DNA from: Maricaulis maris_C | Lineage (GTDB): Bacteria; Pseudomonadota; Alphaproteobacteria; Caulobacterales; Maricaulaceae | DNA: 64,000 nucleotides | Direction of reading: 5' to 3' | Assembly: GCF_049116555.1 (NCBI RefSeq) | Contig: NZ_JAGDYT010000003.1 | Coordinates: forward strand, 162,431-226,430 | Part shown: piece by piece, positions 1-9,273 of the stretch | Position numbering within the stretch: the first letter of the stretch is position 1 | Layout: each line of letters begins with the position of its first letter | Notes under the pieces: generated by a model | The model's input: only the letters and a program-made list of their open reading frames with translations | What the model was told of the DNA's origin: nothing | The model's database searches: none | Position numbers and translations under genes: made by a program

Positions 1-1463
<1,463 letters not shown>

Positions 1464-1505
1464 GAGCCTGTTATCCCCGTGGGCAGTAATGTGGTCAGTT
1501 TTGCA

Positions 1506-2303
1506 TCAGTCATCGACCCGAGACGGATCCTTGCGCCGGTATTGCACAGCCGCCACCAGCACGAAACTGATGATCATCAGAAGATACCATGAGCCGAGCT
1601 TGGCCAGCGACACCATGTGCCAGCTGGCCTCCTGCCCCGGATAGGACCAGGCGCGGGCAAAGGTTCCCAGGTTTTCCGCGAACCAGATGAAAAGCGCGAC
1701 CAGCAGAAAACCGATCACCAGCGGCATCGGGCGGTGGGCGTCATCCGGCCGGAACCAGACCACGCAGCGACCGTAGATCAGGACTGTCGCGATGAAGAGA
1801 AACAGCCGGATATCCGGGCCGTAGTGATGAGTGAAGAAGTTGACGTAAATTGCTGTAGCCAAAGCCAATTGAAGCCACAGATTCGGAAATCGGTCGAATC
1901 GGAATTCGAAGATTCGCCAAACCCGTGCGAGATAGGATCCGACCGCTGCATACATGAACCCTGAGAAGAGTGGCACACCGGCAATCCGCAGGACGCTCTC
2001 CTCCGGATAGACCCAGCTGCCGGCGTAGGTTTTGAAGATTTCCATCACCGTGCCGACGACATGGAAAACGGCGATCACTTTCGCCTCTTCAAGCGTTTCC
2101 AGCCGCGTCACCAGCAGGGCGAGCTGGATCCCCAGCGCCGCCAGCGTGATGAAGTCGTAACGCGCCAGCGCATTATCGGTCGGGTACCACAGAAAGGTCG
2201 CCAGCAGCAGGGCGAGCATGAGGCCGCCGAACAGGCAGGCCCAAGCCTGCTTGATGCCGAAGCTGACGAATTCGAACACGCCCAGCGTCCACGGCCCGCG
2301 CAC
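1506..2303 (-). CDS. DUF817 family integral membrane protein
   Basis: This multi-pass membrane protein of about 265 residues has the DUF817 look: a VSFGIKQAWACLFGG opening, a THHYGPDIR segment, and six or more hydrophobic helices. The function of the family is unknown. The first in-frame start that can be defended by codon identity is GTG 2303. The frame is open back to the liuC stop at 2376, and the extra 24 codons (through ...RAALRAWFV) read like protein. A CTG at 2369, with GGAG overlapping the liuC stop, is therefore an alternative start; there is no in-frame ATG. It sits between liuC and mccA, so it is probably co-transcribed with leucine catabolism. Whether it has a role there is inference only. 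Confidence 0.8.
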   Translation of the reverse strand: MRGPWTLGVFEFVSFGIKQAWACLFGGLMLALLLATFLWYPTDNALARYDFITLAALGIQLALLVTRLETLEEAKVIAVFHVVGTVMEIFKTYAGSWVYPEESVLRIAGVPLFSGFMYAAVGSYLARVWRIFEFRFDRFPNLWLQLALATAIYVNFFTHHYGPDIRLFLFIATVLIYGRCVVWFRPDDAHRPMPLVIGFLLVALFIWFAENLGTFARAWSYPGQEASWHMVSLAKLGSWYLLMIISFVLVAAVQYRRKDPSRVDD

Positions 2304-2375
2304 GAACCAGGCCCGCAGCGCCGCACGGCGCGCATGCAGGAAAGCGCGCGGGTCGCGGAGCGAGCTCAGGGCGTC

Positions 2376-3170
2376 CTACTCCGCCCAGACCGGCTTGCGG
2401 CGTTCGAGGAAAGCGCTGAGGCCTTCCTTGCCCTCTTCGGAGGACCGACGTCGGGCGATCGCCTTGGCGGTGTGTACGGCAAGGCCGTGATCGATCGCCT
2501 TGCCGGTGACGTCATCGACCAGCGCCTTGGCATCGGCGACAGCACCCGGAGCGGCGGAGAAGGCCAGCTTGGCGAGATGTTCTTCCATCAGCGCCATCTC
2601 GTCCTCATTCTCGACAACGTATTGGGCAAGACCAATCTGGTGCGCGAAATTGCCGTCAAAGCCTTCCCCCGATGCGAACAGGGCACGTGCCCAACGGGGG
2701 CCGATGGCGCGAATGACAAAGGGCGAGATGGTGGCCGGGGTGAGACCCAGGCGTACCTCAGAAAAGCGGATCTTGGCATTCTTCATGACAATGCCGACAT
2801 CGCAGGCCGACAACAGGCCCGCCCCGCCGCCCATGGCCGCGCCCTGGACCAGGGCGACGGTCAGTTGCGGCAAATCGTAGAGGCGCTTGAGCATGGTGGC
2901 GAGCGCCATCGCATCCTCTTCATTGTCGGCTTCCGTGTAATGGGCCGCCGCCTTCATCCAGTCGAGATCGGCTCCGGCCGAGAAACTCCCGCCATTGCCG
3001 CGCAGGAAGACGATGCGGACCTCATCGCCATTGGCGCGTAGCGTCTCGAACGTGTCGGACAGCTGCTCGATCATTTCGGCATTGAAAGCATTGTGCTTGT
3101 CGGGCCGGTTCAGCGTGACAACGGCCACACCAGCCGGGCTGACATCGAGCAGGACGGGGGCGTCGGACAT
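2376..3170 (-). CDS. liuC: Methylglutaconyl-CoA hydratase (enoyl-CoA hydratase/isomerase family)
   Basis: This crotonase-fold enzyme of 264 residues hydrates 3-methylglutaconyl-CoA to HMG-CoA in leucine degradation. The N-terminal oxyanion segment (GGSFSAGADLDWM), the second oxyanion loop (GAAMGGGAGLLSACD) and the block FSEVRLGLTPATISPFV are visible. The last of these is characteristic of LiuC-type hydratases rather than generic enoyl-CoA hydratases. ATG 3170 is preferred over an upstream TTG at 3188 because GGAG lies 6 bp before it. DUF817 and mccA follow on the same strand. Confidence 0.88.
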   Translation of the reverse strand: MSDAPVLLDVSPAGVAVVTLNRPDKHNAFNAEMIEQLSDTFETLRANGDEVRIVFLRGNGGSFSAGADLDWMKAAAHYTEADNEEDAMALATMLKRLYDLPQLTVALVQGAAMGGGAGLLSACDVGIVMKNAKIRFSEVRLGLTPATISPFVIRAIGPRWARALFASGEGFDGNFAHQIGLAQYVVENEDEMALMEEHLAKLAFSAAPGAVADAKALVDDVTGKAIDHGLAVHTAKAIARRRSSEEGKEGLSAFLERRKPVWAE

Positions 3171-3281
3171 GGGCAGCTCCACAGGCAAGCGGGTCAGGTG
3201 TTCTATCCCCTAGGCTTAGTCCCGTGACGAGGCGGCAACAAGCGGTCACATCACCGCACACGCGCCCTCCCCGGGCGAAGC

Positions 3282-3320
3282 GCAAAGAAAAACGGGCCGT
3301 CGGTTTCCCGACAGCCCGTT
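3282..3320 (-). terminator. Intrinsic terminator downstream of the 3369-3761 gene
   Basis: An inverted repeat lies at 3291-3320 (AACGGGC and GCCCGTT outer arms, GTCGG/CCGAC inner arms, small loop). On the minus strand it is followed by TTTTTCTTT, a typical rho-independent terminator. It separates the small membrane gene from liuC, so liuC probably has its own promoter in 3171-3281. Confidence 0.8.
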
Positions 3321-3368
3321 CTTGCCCCCAGCCCGGCACCGCCCCTACGGCACCGGAAGATCACGCGG

Positions 3369-3761
3369 TCAGTCGCCGCGGAAGATCAGGCCCTTGATGA
3401 TTGACAGCACGATGATGGCCACGAAATAGCCGATCGCCAATGCGCCGAGATAGAGCAGGTATGGCATTTGCGTGAAGAGCTGGCCGAAGGCCGCGATATC
3501 GAAATCGCCGGCTCCACCGCCCCGCACCATCGGCATCACCACATCAACGATCACATGGATGATCACGCCGACGACGGTGAAGATCAGGATGGCCCCGAAC
3601 TCACGCATGAGAAGCGCCAGGACAAGCGCAATCACGCCCATCTGGATACCCAGCGGCATCCAGTGCACCACTGTTCCGTCTCCGGCATTGGCCAGAAGAC
3701 CCGGCATGAAAAAGTCAATGGCGGGCTGGATATAGCCCATGATCTGATCGAGAAATTCCAT
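3369..3761 (-). CDS. Small three-helix membrane protein, paralog of the next gene upstream
   Basis: A protein of 130 residues with a short amphipathic N-terminus (MEFLDQIMGYIQ) and about three transmembrane helices. ATG 3761 is chosen because AAGGGG lies about 8 bp upstream; an in-frame extension to 3818 has no supporting site. It resembles the neighbour at 3882-4202 in layout and in two blocks: a G-x-x-I-H-x-I-V motif with a following Pro in helix 2, and GALAIGYFVAI...IIK at the C-terminus. No family is recognised. An intrinsic terminator follows. Confidence 0.7.
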   Translation of the reverse strand: MEFLDQIMGYIQPAIDFFMPGLLANAGDGTVVHWMPLGIQMGVIALVLALLMREFGAILIFTVVGVIIHVIVDVVMPMVRGGGAGDFDIAAFGQLFTQMPYLLYLGALAIGYFVAIIVLSIIKGLIFRGD

Positions 3762-3881
3762 TACGCGGTCCCCTTCCGCAAAAAACGCTGCCCGCACCTT
3801 ACCCCAAGATGAGTGCACGGTGTTAACGTTCTAGTGAATTTTTCGTCTTGGAAAGCGGGTTCTCCTGACAGGCGAGTTTTG

Positions 3882-4202
3882 TTAACTTTTTGTGACAATC
3901 CGCTTGATCGCAAAGAGAATGCCGATCACCACGAGATAGCCCACGAACAGCGCCCCGACCTCGCGCCAGAAATGCGCTTCCAGGAGCGGAGGCAGGTAAA
4001 AGTTCCCGACCTCCGCGATAACGGGAGCAAGACTTTCCAGTACGATATGGGCGATGACCGCGCCACCGGCCATGACCGGCAAGCGCGCCCATTTCGACAG
4101 GATGAGCGTCGCAACTGCGGCAATCAACAGCCCCAGGACCGCATTGACCTCGGCAAAACCCTCACGGGCATAGCCGAGAAATTGTTCCAGCAACTCCGGC
4201 AC
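3882..4202 (-). CDS. Small three-helix membrane protein, tandem paralog
   Basis: A protein of about 106 residues beginning MPELLEQFLGYAREGF, with three hydrophobic helices and a basic C-terminus (AIKRIVTKS). The start is uncertain: GTG 4202 (AGGA just upstream) or TTG 4226, and no ATG is available. The second helix GGAVIAHIVLESLAPV and the C-terminal GALFVGYLVVIGILFAIK match the corresponding parts of the 3369-3761 protein, suggesting an old tandem duplication. Function is unknown. Confidence 0.62.
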   Translation of the reverse strand: MPELLEQFLGYAREGFAEVNAVLGLLIAAVATLILSKWARLPVMAGGAVIAHIVLESLAPVIAEVGNFYLPPLLEAHFWREVGALFVGYLVVIGILFAIKRIVTKS

Positions 4203-4294
4203 TTGATCCTGCCCCCCGACAGTCAATCAACAAATGACGAGGTTAACATGAACAAGTCCGATGTCACGCGAAGCGTGTTTCGGTCGCGAACGGA

Positions 4295-4936
4295 TCAGCT
4301 TGGGGCGATCTCGACCATCACCTCATTCCGGCGAAACGGTGTCGGGATCCAGGGAGGGTCATAACGCGCATAAACCGGGTCACCGGTCTGCGCATAGCCC
4401 TCGGCGTCCAGATAGGCGACCAATTCCTCAAACTTCGTCTCGAACCGGGCATCGGATGCGCCGCCCGAAAAGCGGATGACCGCCATGCGGCGCGCGGGAA
4501 TTTCACTGATTTGGACCCGGGGATCATCGGGAATTGGCAGGGTGTCCATGCCCCACTGTTCCGGCATGATGAAGGCCACTCGCCAGGCACCTTCGCCTTG
4601 CATTGACTGTGTGACCGGAGAGGTCATGGCGATTTCCTGCGACCGCGTCTGGGTCACCGGCGTCGTCATCGCGATCTCGTCGGACCCGGCTCCATTGCGG
4701 GCGGTATTCCCGCCGAAGATATAATTGGCGAGGGGCCGAAACCCGCTATTGCCGGCGCGCGCCATCGACCCGTCCACCTCGACCGAGGCCGTGATCTGGG
4801 GGGCGTAGTCACGAATCTCGATCGCGCCGTCGCGCATTACCAAGGTGTGTGCAGGCTCCTCGGCGGCCCGGGCGGGTGCGGCGACGCTGAGTGTCGCGAT
4901 CGATACGGCAATAGCAAACAGATAGGGCGAGCTCAT
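4295..4936 (-). CDS. Exported SOUL family heme-binding protein
   Basis: A protein of 213 residues with a signal peptide (cleavage after about residue 24, ...APARA-AEEP) followed by a SOUL/HBP domain. Recognisable features are EIRDYAP near the mature N-terminus, FRPLANYIFGGN, and the duplicated EIAMTTPVTQ / EIAMTSPVTQ motif typical of the family. SOUL proteins bind heme or porphyrins; a periplasmic location is inferred from the signal peptide. ATG 4936 has AAGGAG 7 bp upstream, so the longer in-frame opening to 5152 is not used. It lies 139 bp after the flavodoxin-fold reductase gene and could share its transcript. Confidence 0.88.
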   Translation of the reverse strand: MSSPYLFAIAVSIATLSVAAPARAAEEPAHTLVMRDGAIEIRDYAPQITASVEVDGSMARAGNSGFRPLANYIFGGNTARNGAGSDEIAMTTPVTQTRSQEIAMTSPVTQSMQGEGAWRVAFIMPEQWGMDTLPIPDDPRVQISEIPARRMAVIRFSGGASDARFETKFEELVAYLDAEGYAQTGDPVYARYDPPWIPTPFRRNEVMVEIAPS

Positions 4937-5075
4937 GAACGATCTCCTTTGAAGGGTGTACGCCCGCCCCGTCCGAACGGATTGGTGTGACCGGGCTGTG
5001 TCCTGAAGTTTCCGAACCGGGCCATCATGATCGGCCGGTCGAGCGCTGCCGTCAGGCGGGCGGAGACCCATCCGG

Positions 5076-5663
5076 TCAGCGCGCCCGGCGTCCCAGCCGC
5101 TCGATCCGGTCGAGCATGGCCTGCCGCCCGTCCGGTCCGCATGCGCCGACACCGCCCAAAATGGTGTGGCGGACCGGGCTGAAGCCCGACATGCGGAAAA
5201 TGCCCGCCTCGAGCCCCTTCAGGCTGTGGGCACCGAACAGGAGGCGGTAGGCGAAACCCGGCATGCCCATGGTGACAATGATGCGGACCGATTTGCCGCG
5301 CATGCGCCGTACCGGCCATTTATTGCTGTCACCGCCCGTATCGAGCAGAAAGCCTGCCCGCCCAACCTGCTCCAGAAACGCCTTGAGCCGGGCCGGGATT
5401 GTCCCCAGCCACAGGGGATAGACCAGAACCATATGGTCCGCTGCGAGAATCATGTCCTGCGCCGCGATGACCTCCGCGCCGGGTGCTGTGGCAAATTCAG
5501 CCTCGCTCGACAGGACGTCGACCGGCAGGCCGGCGATATCGATGCGGGACACGTCATGCCCGCCCGCGACCGCTCCATGCGCGTAAGATTCGCACAGTGC
5601 CGCCACGAAACGTACCGGCGCGCCGTCGGGATGGCCGTTGATGATGCAGATAGACTTCGGCAT
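5076..5663 (-). CDS. NAD(P)H-dependent flavodoxin-fold quinone reductase
   Basis: A protein of 195 residues of the NQO1/MdaB/KefF (Flavodoxin_2) family. It starts MPKSICIINGHPD, the FMN/FAD phosphate-binding opening, and contains HMVLVYPLWLGTIPARLKAFLEQV, written here as the typical P-L-W-x-G-x-x-P-A-x-L-K core, plus a GMPGFAYRLLFG segment. Such enzymes reduce quinones by two electrons. ATG 5663 has GGAG 7 bp upstream; an extension to 5690 is not supported. It lies between mccB and the SOUL gene on the same strand. Its physiological substrate cannot be read from sequence. Confidence 0.82.
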   Translation of the reverse strand: MPKSICIINGHPDGAPVRFVAALCESYAHGAVAGGHDVSRIDIAGLPVDVLSSEAEFATAPGAEVIAAQDMILAADHMVLVYPLWLGTIPARLKAFLEQVGRAGFLLDTGGDSNKWPVRRMRGKSVRIIVTMGMPGFAYRLLFGAHSLKGLEAGIFRMSGFSPVRHTILGGVGACGPDGRQAMLDRIERLGRRAR

Positions 5664-5744
5664 AACCACACTCCACGTGTGATTTAGCATGCCGCCTGCC
5701 CTGCAACACCGCGGCAGCGCGTCACAGGCCCGCCGGGCCCGCCG

Positions 5745-7352
5745 CTACATCCGGAAAATGCCGAATTTGGTCTTCTCGATCGGGGCGTTCAGGGCGGCCG
5801 ACAGGGACAGGCCCAGCACGCGACGGGTGTCGGACGGGGCGATGATACCGTCATCCCACAAGCGGGCCGTGGAGAAATAGGGATTGCCCTCGGCCTCATA
5901 GGCCTCGCGCACAGGCGCCTTGAAGGCCGCCTCCTCGTCCAGCGACCAGTCCTCGCCGCGCGCTTCCATGCCGTCGCGCTTGACCGTGGCCAGAACGGCG
6001 GCGGCCTGTTCACCGCCCATGACGGAGATGCGGGCATTGGGCCACATGAAAAGGAAGCGCGGGGAATAGGCGCGCCCGCACATGCCGTAATTGCCGGCGC
6101 CATAGGAGCCGCCGATGATCACGGTAAATTTCGGGCCGCGATAGGTCGAAACGGCGGTGACAAGCTTGGCGCCGTCCTTGGCGATCCCACCGGCCTCATA
6201 TTTCGAGCCGACCATGAAGCCGGTAATATTCTGCAGGAAAATGAGCGGGATACCGCGCTGGGCGCAGAGCTCGATGAAGTGGGCACCCTTCTGGGCACTC
6301 TCGGAGAAGAGGATGCCGTTATTGGCAATAATGCCAACGGGCATGCCGTAGAGCCGGGCGAAGCCTGTCACCAGCGTCTCGCCATAGAGTTTCTTGAACT
6401 CGTCGAATTCCGAGCCGTCGACCAGGCGGGCAATCACCTCGCGGACATCGTAGGGCGCGCGGATATCAGCCGGCACGACACCATCCAGCTCGGACGGGTC
6501 ATAGGCTGGCTCGCGCGGATCGGTGAGGTCGAGATCGACCTGCTTGACCGAGTTGAGCGTGCCGACAATCCGGCGCGCCGTGTACAGGGCGTGTTCGTCA
6601 TTGGCGGCGTAATGGTCGGCGACGCCCGAGACGCGGGCATGGACATCGGCTCCGCCCAGATCCTCGGCGGAGATCACCTCTCCTGTGGCGGCCTTCACCA
6701 GCGGCGGACCGGCGAGGAAGATCGTGCCCTGCTTGCGGACAATCACCGTCTCGTCGGACATGGCTGGCACATAGGCACCGCCCGCCGTGCAGGAACCCAT
6801 GACAACCGCGATCTGGGGAATGCCCTCGGCCGACATGTTGGCCTGGTTGTAGAAGATGCGGCCAAAGTGGTCGCGATCCGGGAAGACCTCGGCCTGGTGC
6901 GGCAGATTGGCGCCACCGCTATCGACCAGATAGACGCAAGGCAGCCGGTTCTGCATGGCGATTTCCTGCGCCCGCAGGTGCTTCTTCACCGTCATCGGAT
7001 AATAGGCGCCGCCCTTGATGGTCGGGTCGTTGCACACCACCATCACCTCGCGACCGGAGACGCGGCCGATACCGGCAATCATGCCGGCCCCGTGGACATT
7101 GCCTTCATACATGCCATTCGCGGCCAGTGCGCCGATCTCGAGGAAGGGCGAGCCGGGGTCGAGCAGGCGTTCGACGCGATCGCGCGGCAAAAGCTTGCCC
7201 CGTGACAAGTGCTTCTCGCGCGAGCGCTCCGACCCGCCGACCGCCGCAGCCGCTGTGCGGACCTGCAAGTCAGCCACAAGGCCGCCCATCGCCGCCGCAT
7301 TCTCCTGGAAGCTGGCGGCCTGGGTATCGAGCGCGGAAACAATCTTGGTCAT
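5745..7352 (-). CDS. mccB: Methylcrotonoyl-CoA carboxylase carboxyltransferase subunit (beta)
   Basis: A protein of 535 residues, the usual MccB/LiuB length, with two crotonase-like carboxyltransferase halves. It transfers CO2 from biotin on MccA to 3-methylcrotonyl-CoA. Motifs include YLVDSGGANLPHQ, GSCTAGGAYVPAM, the ENGILF-type segment ANNGILFSE, and ITGFMVGSKYEAGGIAKDGA, which separates MCC-beta from propionyl-CoA carboxylase beta. The gene starts at ATG 7352, divergent from the DUF5694 gene with 130 bp between them. The partner mccA is 4 kb downstream on the same strand, not adjacent as in many liu operons. Confidence 0.92.
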   Translation of the reverse strand: MTKIVSALDTQAASFQENAAAMGGLVADLQVRTAAAAVGGSERSREKHLSRGKLLPRDRVERLLDPGSPFLEIGALAANGMYEGNVHGAGMIAGIGRVSGREVMVVCNDPTIKGGAYYPMTVKKHLRAQEIAMQNRLPCVYLVDSGGANLPHQAEVFPDRDHFGRIFYNQANMSAEGIPQIAVVMGSCTAGGAYVPAMSDETVIVRKQGTIFLAGPPLVKAATGEVISAEDLGGADVHARVSGVADHYAANDEHALYTARRIVGTLNSVKQVDLDLTDPREPAYDPSELDGVVPADIRAPYDVREVIARLVDGSEFDEFKKLYGETLVTGFARLYGMPVGIIANNGILFSESAQKGAHFIELCAQRGIPLIFLQNITGFMVGSKYEAGGIAKDGAKLVTAVSTYRGPKFTVIIGGSYGAGNYGMCGRAYSPRFLFMWPNARISVMGGEQAAAVLATVKRDGMEARGEDWSLDEEAAFKAPVREAYEAEGNPYFSTARLWDDGIIAPSDTRRVLGLSLSAALNAPIEKTKFGIFRM

Positions 7353-7482
7353 GGAGGCCCCGAAAGCTGCAATCGTGCTGGCTGATTAACCCGCACACCG
7401 CGTCGAACGCAAACAATCATGCATCCAAACCCTGCACCGGTCGCATCCTGTTTCAGGGAATGCAGACGCAGGGGAGAAAATC

Positions 7483-8322
7483 ATGCGCGCAATCGTGACA
7501 GCCATCAGTCTCGCCGTCGGGGTCAGCCTGGCGCCAATCAGCCACGCCCAGGACGCGGAGACCCGCCCACATGCCGAAGTCATGGTGCTTGGCACTTTCC
7601 ACTTCACCGGTGGCGGTCAGGATATGATCAATCCCGAGGTTGACGACTTCCTCGCGCCTAACCGTCAGGCCGAGATCGCCGAAGTTCTGGATCGTCTGGA
7701 AGCCTGGGCCCCGACCCGCATTGCCGTTGAACTCACGCCTGAGCACGAGGCCGCCTTCAATGCCCGCTACGACGCGTTCGTCGCCGGTGAGCGCGCGCTC
7801 GGGGTGAACGAACGCCAGCAGATCGGCATGCGTCTTGCCGCACGCCTCGGCCATGATCGCCTCTATGCGGTCGACTCGCAGGGCGGGATGGACTTCGAAG
7901 CGATGATGTCCGCCGCCGCTTCGGCCGAACAATCGGCGCTGATGGCGGAGTGGGAAATCTATATCGGTGAGGTCCAGGCCTTCATGGCCGAAACCGAGTC
8001 ACTCGACCGGAGCATTCTCGAGCGGATGATCTCGCAAAACTCCGCCGAAGTTCGCGAGATGCACAATCTCTACCTCATCCTCGCCCAGATGGGCGGCGCG
8101 GATAATCCCGCCGGTGCTCGCGAAATGACCAATTGGTGGGGTCGCAACCTGCATATTTTCGCGAATGTTGCCCGCATTGCGGAGCCGGGAGAACGCGTCC
8201 TTGTCCTCTACGGCTCCGGACACAAGGCCCTGCTCGATGACTATTTCCAGGGCGCCCCGAACATCACGTGGGTGGAACCGCTTGATTATCTCCTGGCGTC
8301 CCCGGCGTCTGCCACGGAATAG
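7483..8322 (+). CDS. Exported DUF5694 domain protein
   Basis: A protein of 279 residues with a signal peptide (cleavage after about residue 22, SHA-QD). The DUF5694 pattern is visible: EVMVLGTFHF, PNRQAEIAEVLDRL, RIAVELTP, and a C-terminal RVLVLYGSGHKALLDDY. The His and Glu placement resembles TraB/Tiki-like metal-dependent hydrolases, but that link is inference and no activity is claimed. ATG 7483 follows GGGAGAAAATC. The neighbour downstream (8511) is also exported and may belong with it. Confidence 0.78.
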   Translation: MRAIVTAISLAVGVSLAPISHAQDAETRPHAEVMVLGTFHFTGGGQDMINPEVDDFLAPNRQAEIAEVLDRLEAWAPTRIAVELTPEHEAAFNARYDAFVAGERALGVNERQQIGMRLAARLGHDRLYAVDSQGGMDFEAMMSAAASAEQSALMAEWEIYIGEVQAFMAETESLDRSILERMISQNSAEVREMHNLYLILAQMGGADNPAGAREMTNWWGRNLHIFANVARIAEPGERVLVLYGSGHKALLDDYFQGAPNITWVEPLDYLLASPASATE

Positions 8323-8510
8323 CCCGAAAGTGGTCCGACCTTGCTTGGCAGGGAGGATGCGACCGCGTAAGGTTGCGATGTCGAACTGAAGGCGCGAATT
8401 CTTAATGAGTCCCGCATCCGGTTAAGACATGATTCAGTCCTCCCTCACAGGCTGATGGGGATTGGAGCCGGAATGCGCTAAACTCGCTCCGGTTCTTGTG
8501 GGAGGTGCCC

Positions 8511-9146
8511 ATGCGCGTACAAGTTATTGTTGTTGCCGCACTTTGTGCGTCCGCATCAAGTATTGCCAAAGCACAGGACGTCAATGATTCGGCGGCTTGG
8601 GTGGCAGGAATCAGTGACGCCGGTGAGGCGTCCGTCCTGCGCTGGCGCATTAATACTTCCAGTACCTCAAGCGTTCCCGTCCTGATCGGGACCGACCGAG
8701 CTGACCTGTCCGAGATTTCGGCCGTTTCCGGTCAGATCGACGTGCACCCCTTTGGCGATGAATTCTACCTGTCGGCCGGTACCATCTCCCCGCGCAGCGA
8801 CCGCGCCATTCCGGCGTGGATGCGGCAGGCCGATGCGCCTGCCTGGTCAGCCTTTCCCCATGCCGAGCTTTCGGAAGAGCTGACCCGGTCCAATATCGAC
8901 ACCCTCACCCGCTATTTCGGGGCCGGGATTACCGTGCGCACGATGGACGCCTGGAGCATCACCATGGAAGGTGGCGCCTATTTCCAGGACTCCAGTGAGG
9001 ATCAGATGATCCTCTTCGATCCCGATACCGGCGAACACATGCCCCTTCTCGAGGATCTCGATCGCATGGATGCCGAGGCGATTGGCGAGAGCCAGTCCCG
9101 CACGGTGCGGCCTGTCGGCCATCTGGTGTTGCGGCGCCGCTTCTGA
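8511..9146 (+). CDS. Hypothetical exported protein
   Basis: A protein of 211 residues with a signal peptide (MRVQVIVVAALC...AKA-QD). ATG 8511 is chosen because GGAGG lies 5 bp upstream. The mature part is polar, rich in Ser and Asp, has alternating short beta-like stretches, and ends ...GHLVLRRRF. A terminal Phe is common in outer-membrane barrel proteins, but I cannot predict a barrel here. No family is recognised. Confidence 0.62.
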   Translation: MRVQVIVVAALCASASSIAKAQDVNDSAAWVAGISDAGEASVLRWRINTSSTSSVPVLIGTDRADLSEISAVSGQIDVHPFGDEFYLSAGTISPRSDRAIPAWMRQADAPAWSAFPHAELSEELTRSNIDTLTRYFGAGITVRTMDAWSITMEGGAYFQDSSEDQMILFDPDTGEHMPLLEDLDRMDAEAIGESQSRTVRPVGHLVLRRRF

Positions 9147-9273
9147 TCCGCCTTTCCTGACCAGCCGTTTCTGACTCCCGATCGACAGGGGAAGCCGCAC
9201 GCGGCCCATCCCCCTTTCACAAGCCCGCCGAGCGGCCCTAGACTGGTTGCCGATTCAAGCCGCTGGCGGACCC

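Noticed and set aside
3820..3881. CtrA box near GTTAACG / GTTAACT
   Set aside because: TTAAC halves occur at 3822-3827 and 3882-3886 but not as TTAA-N7-TTAA.
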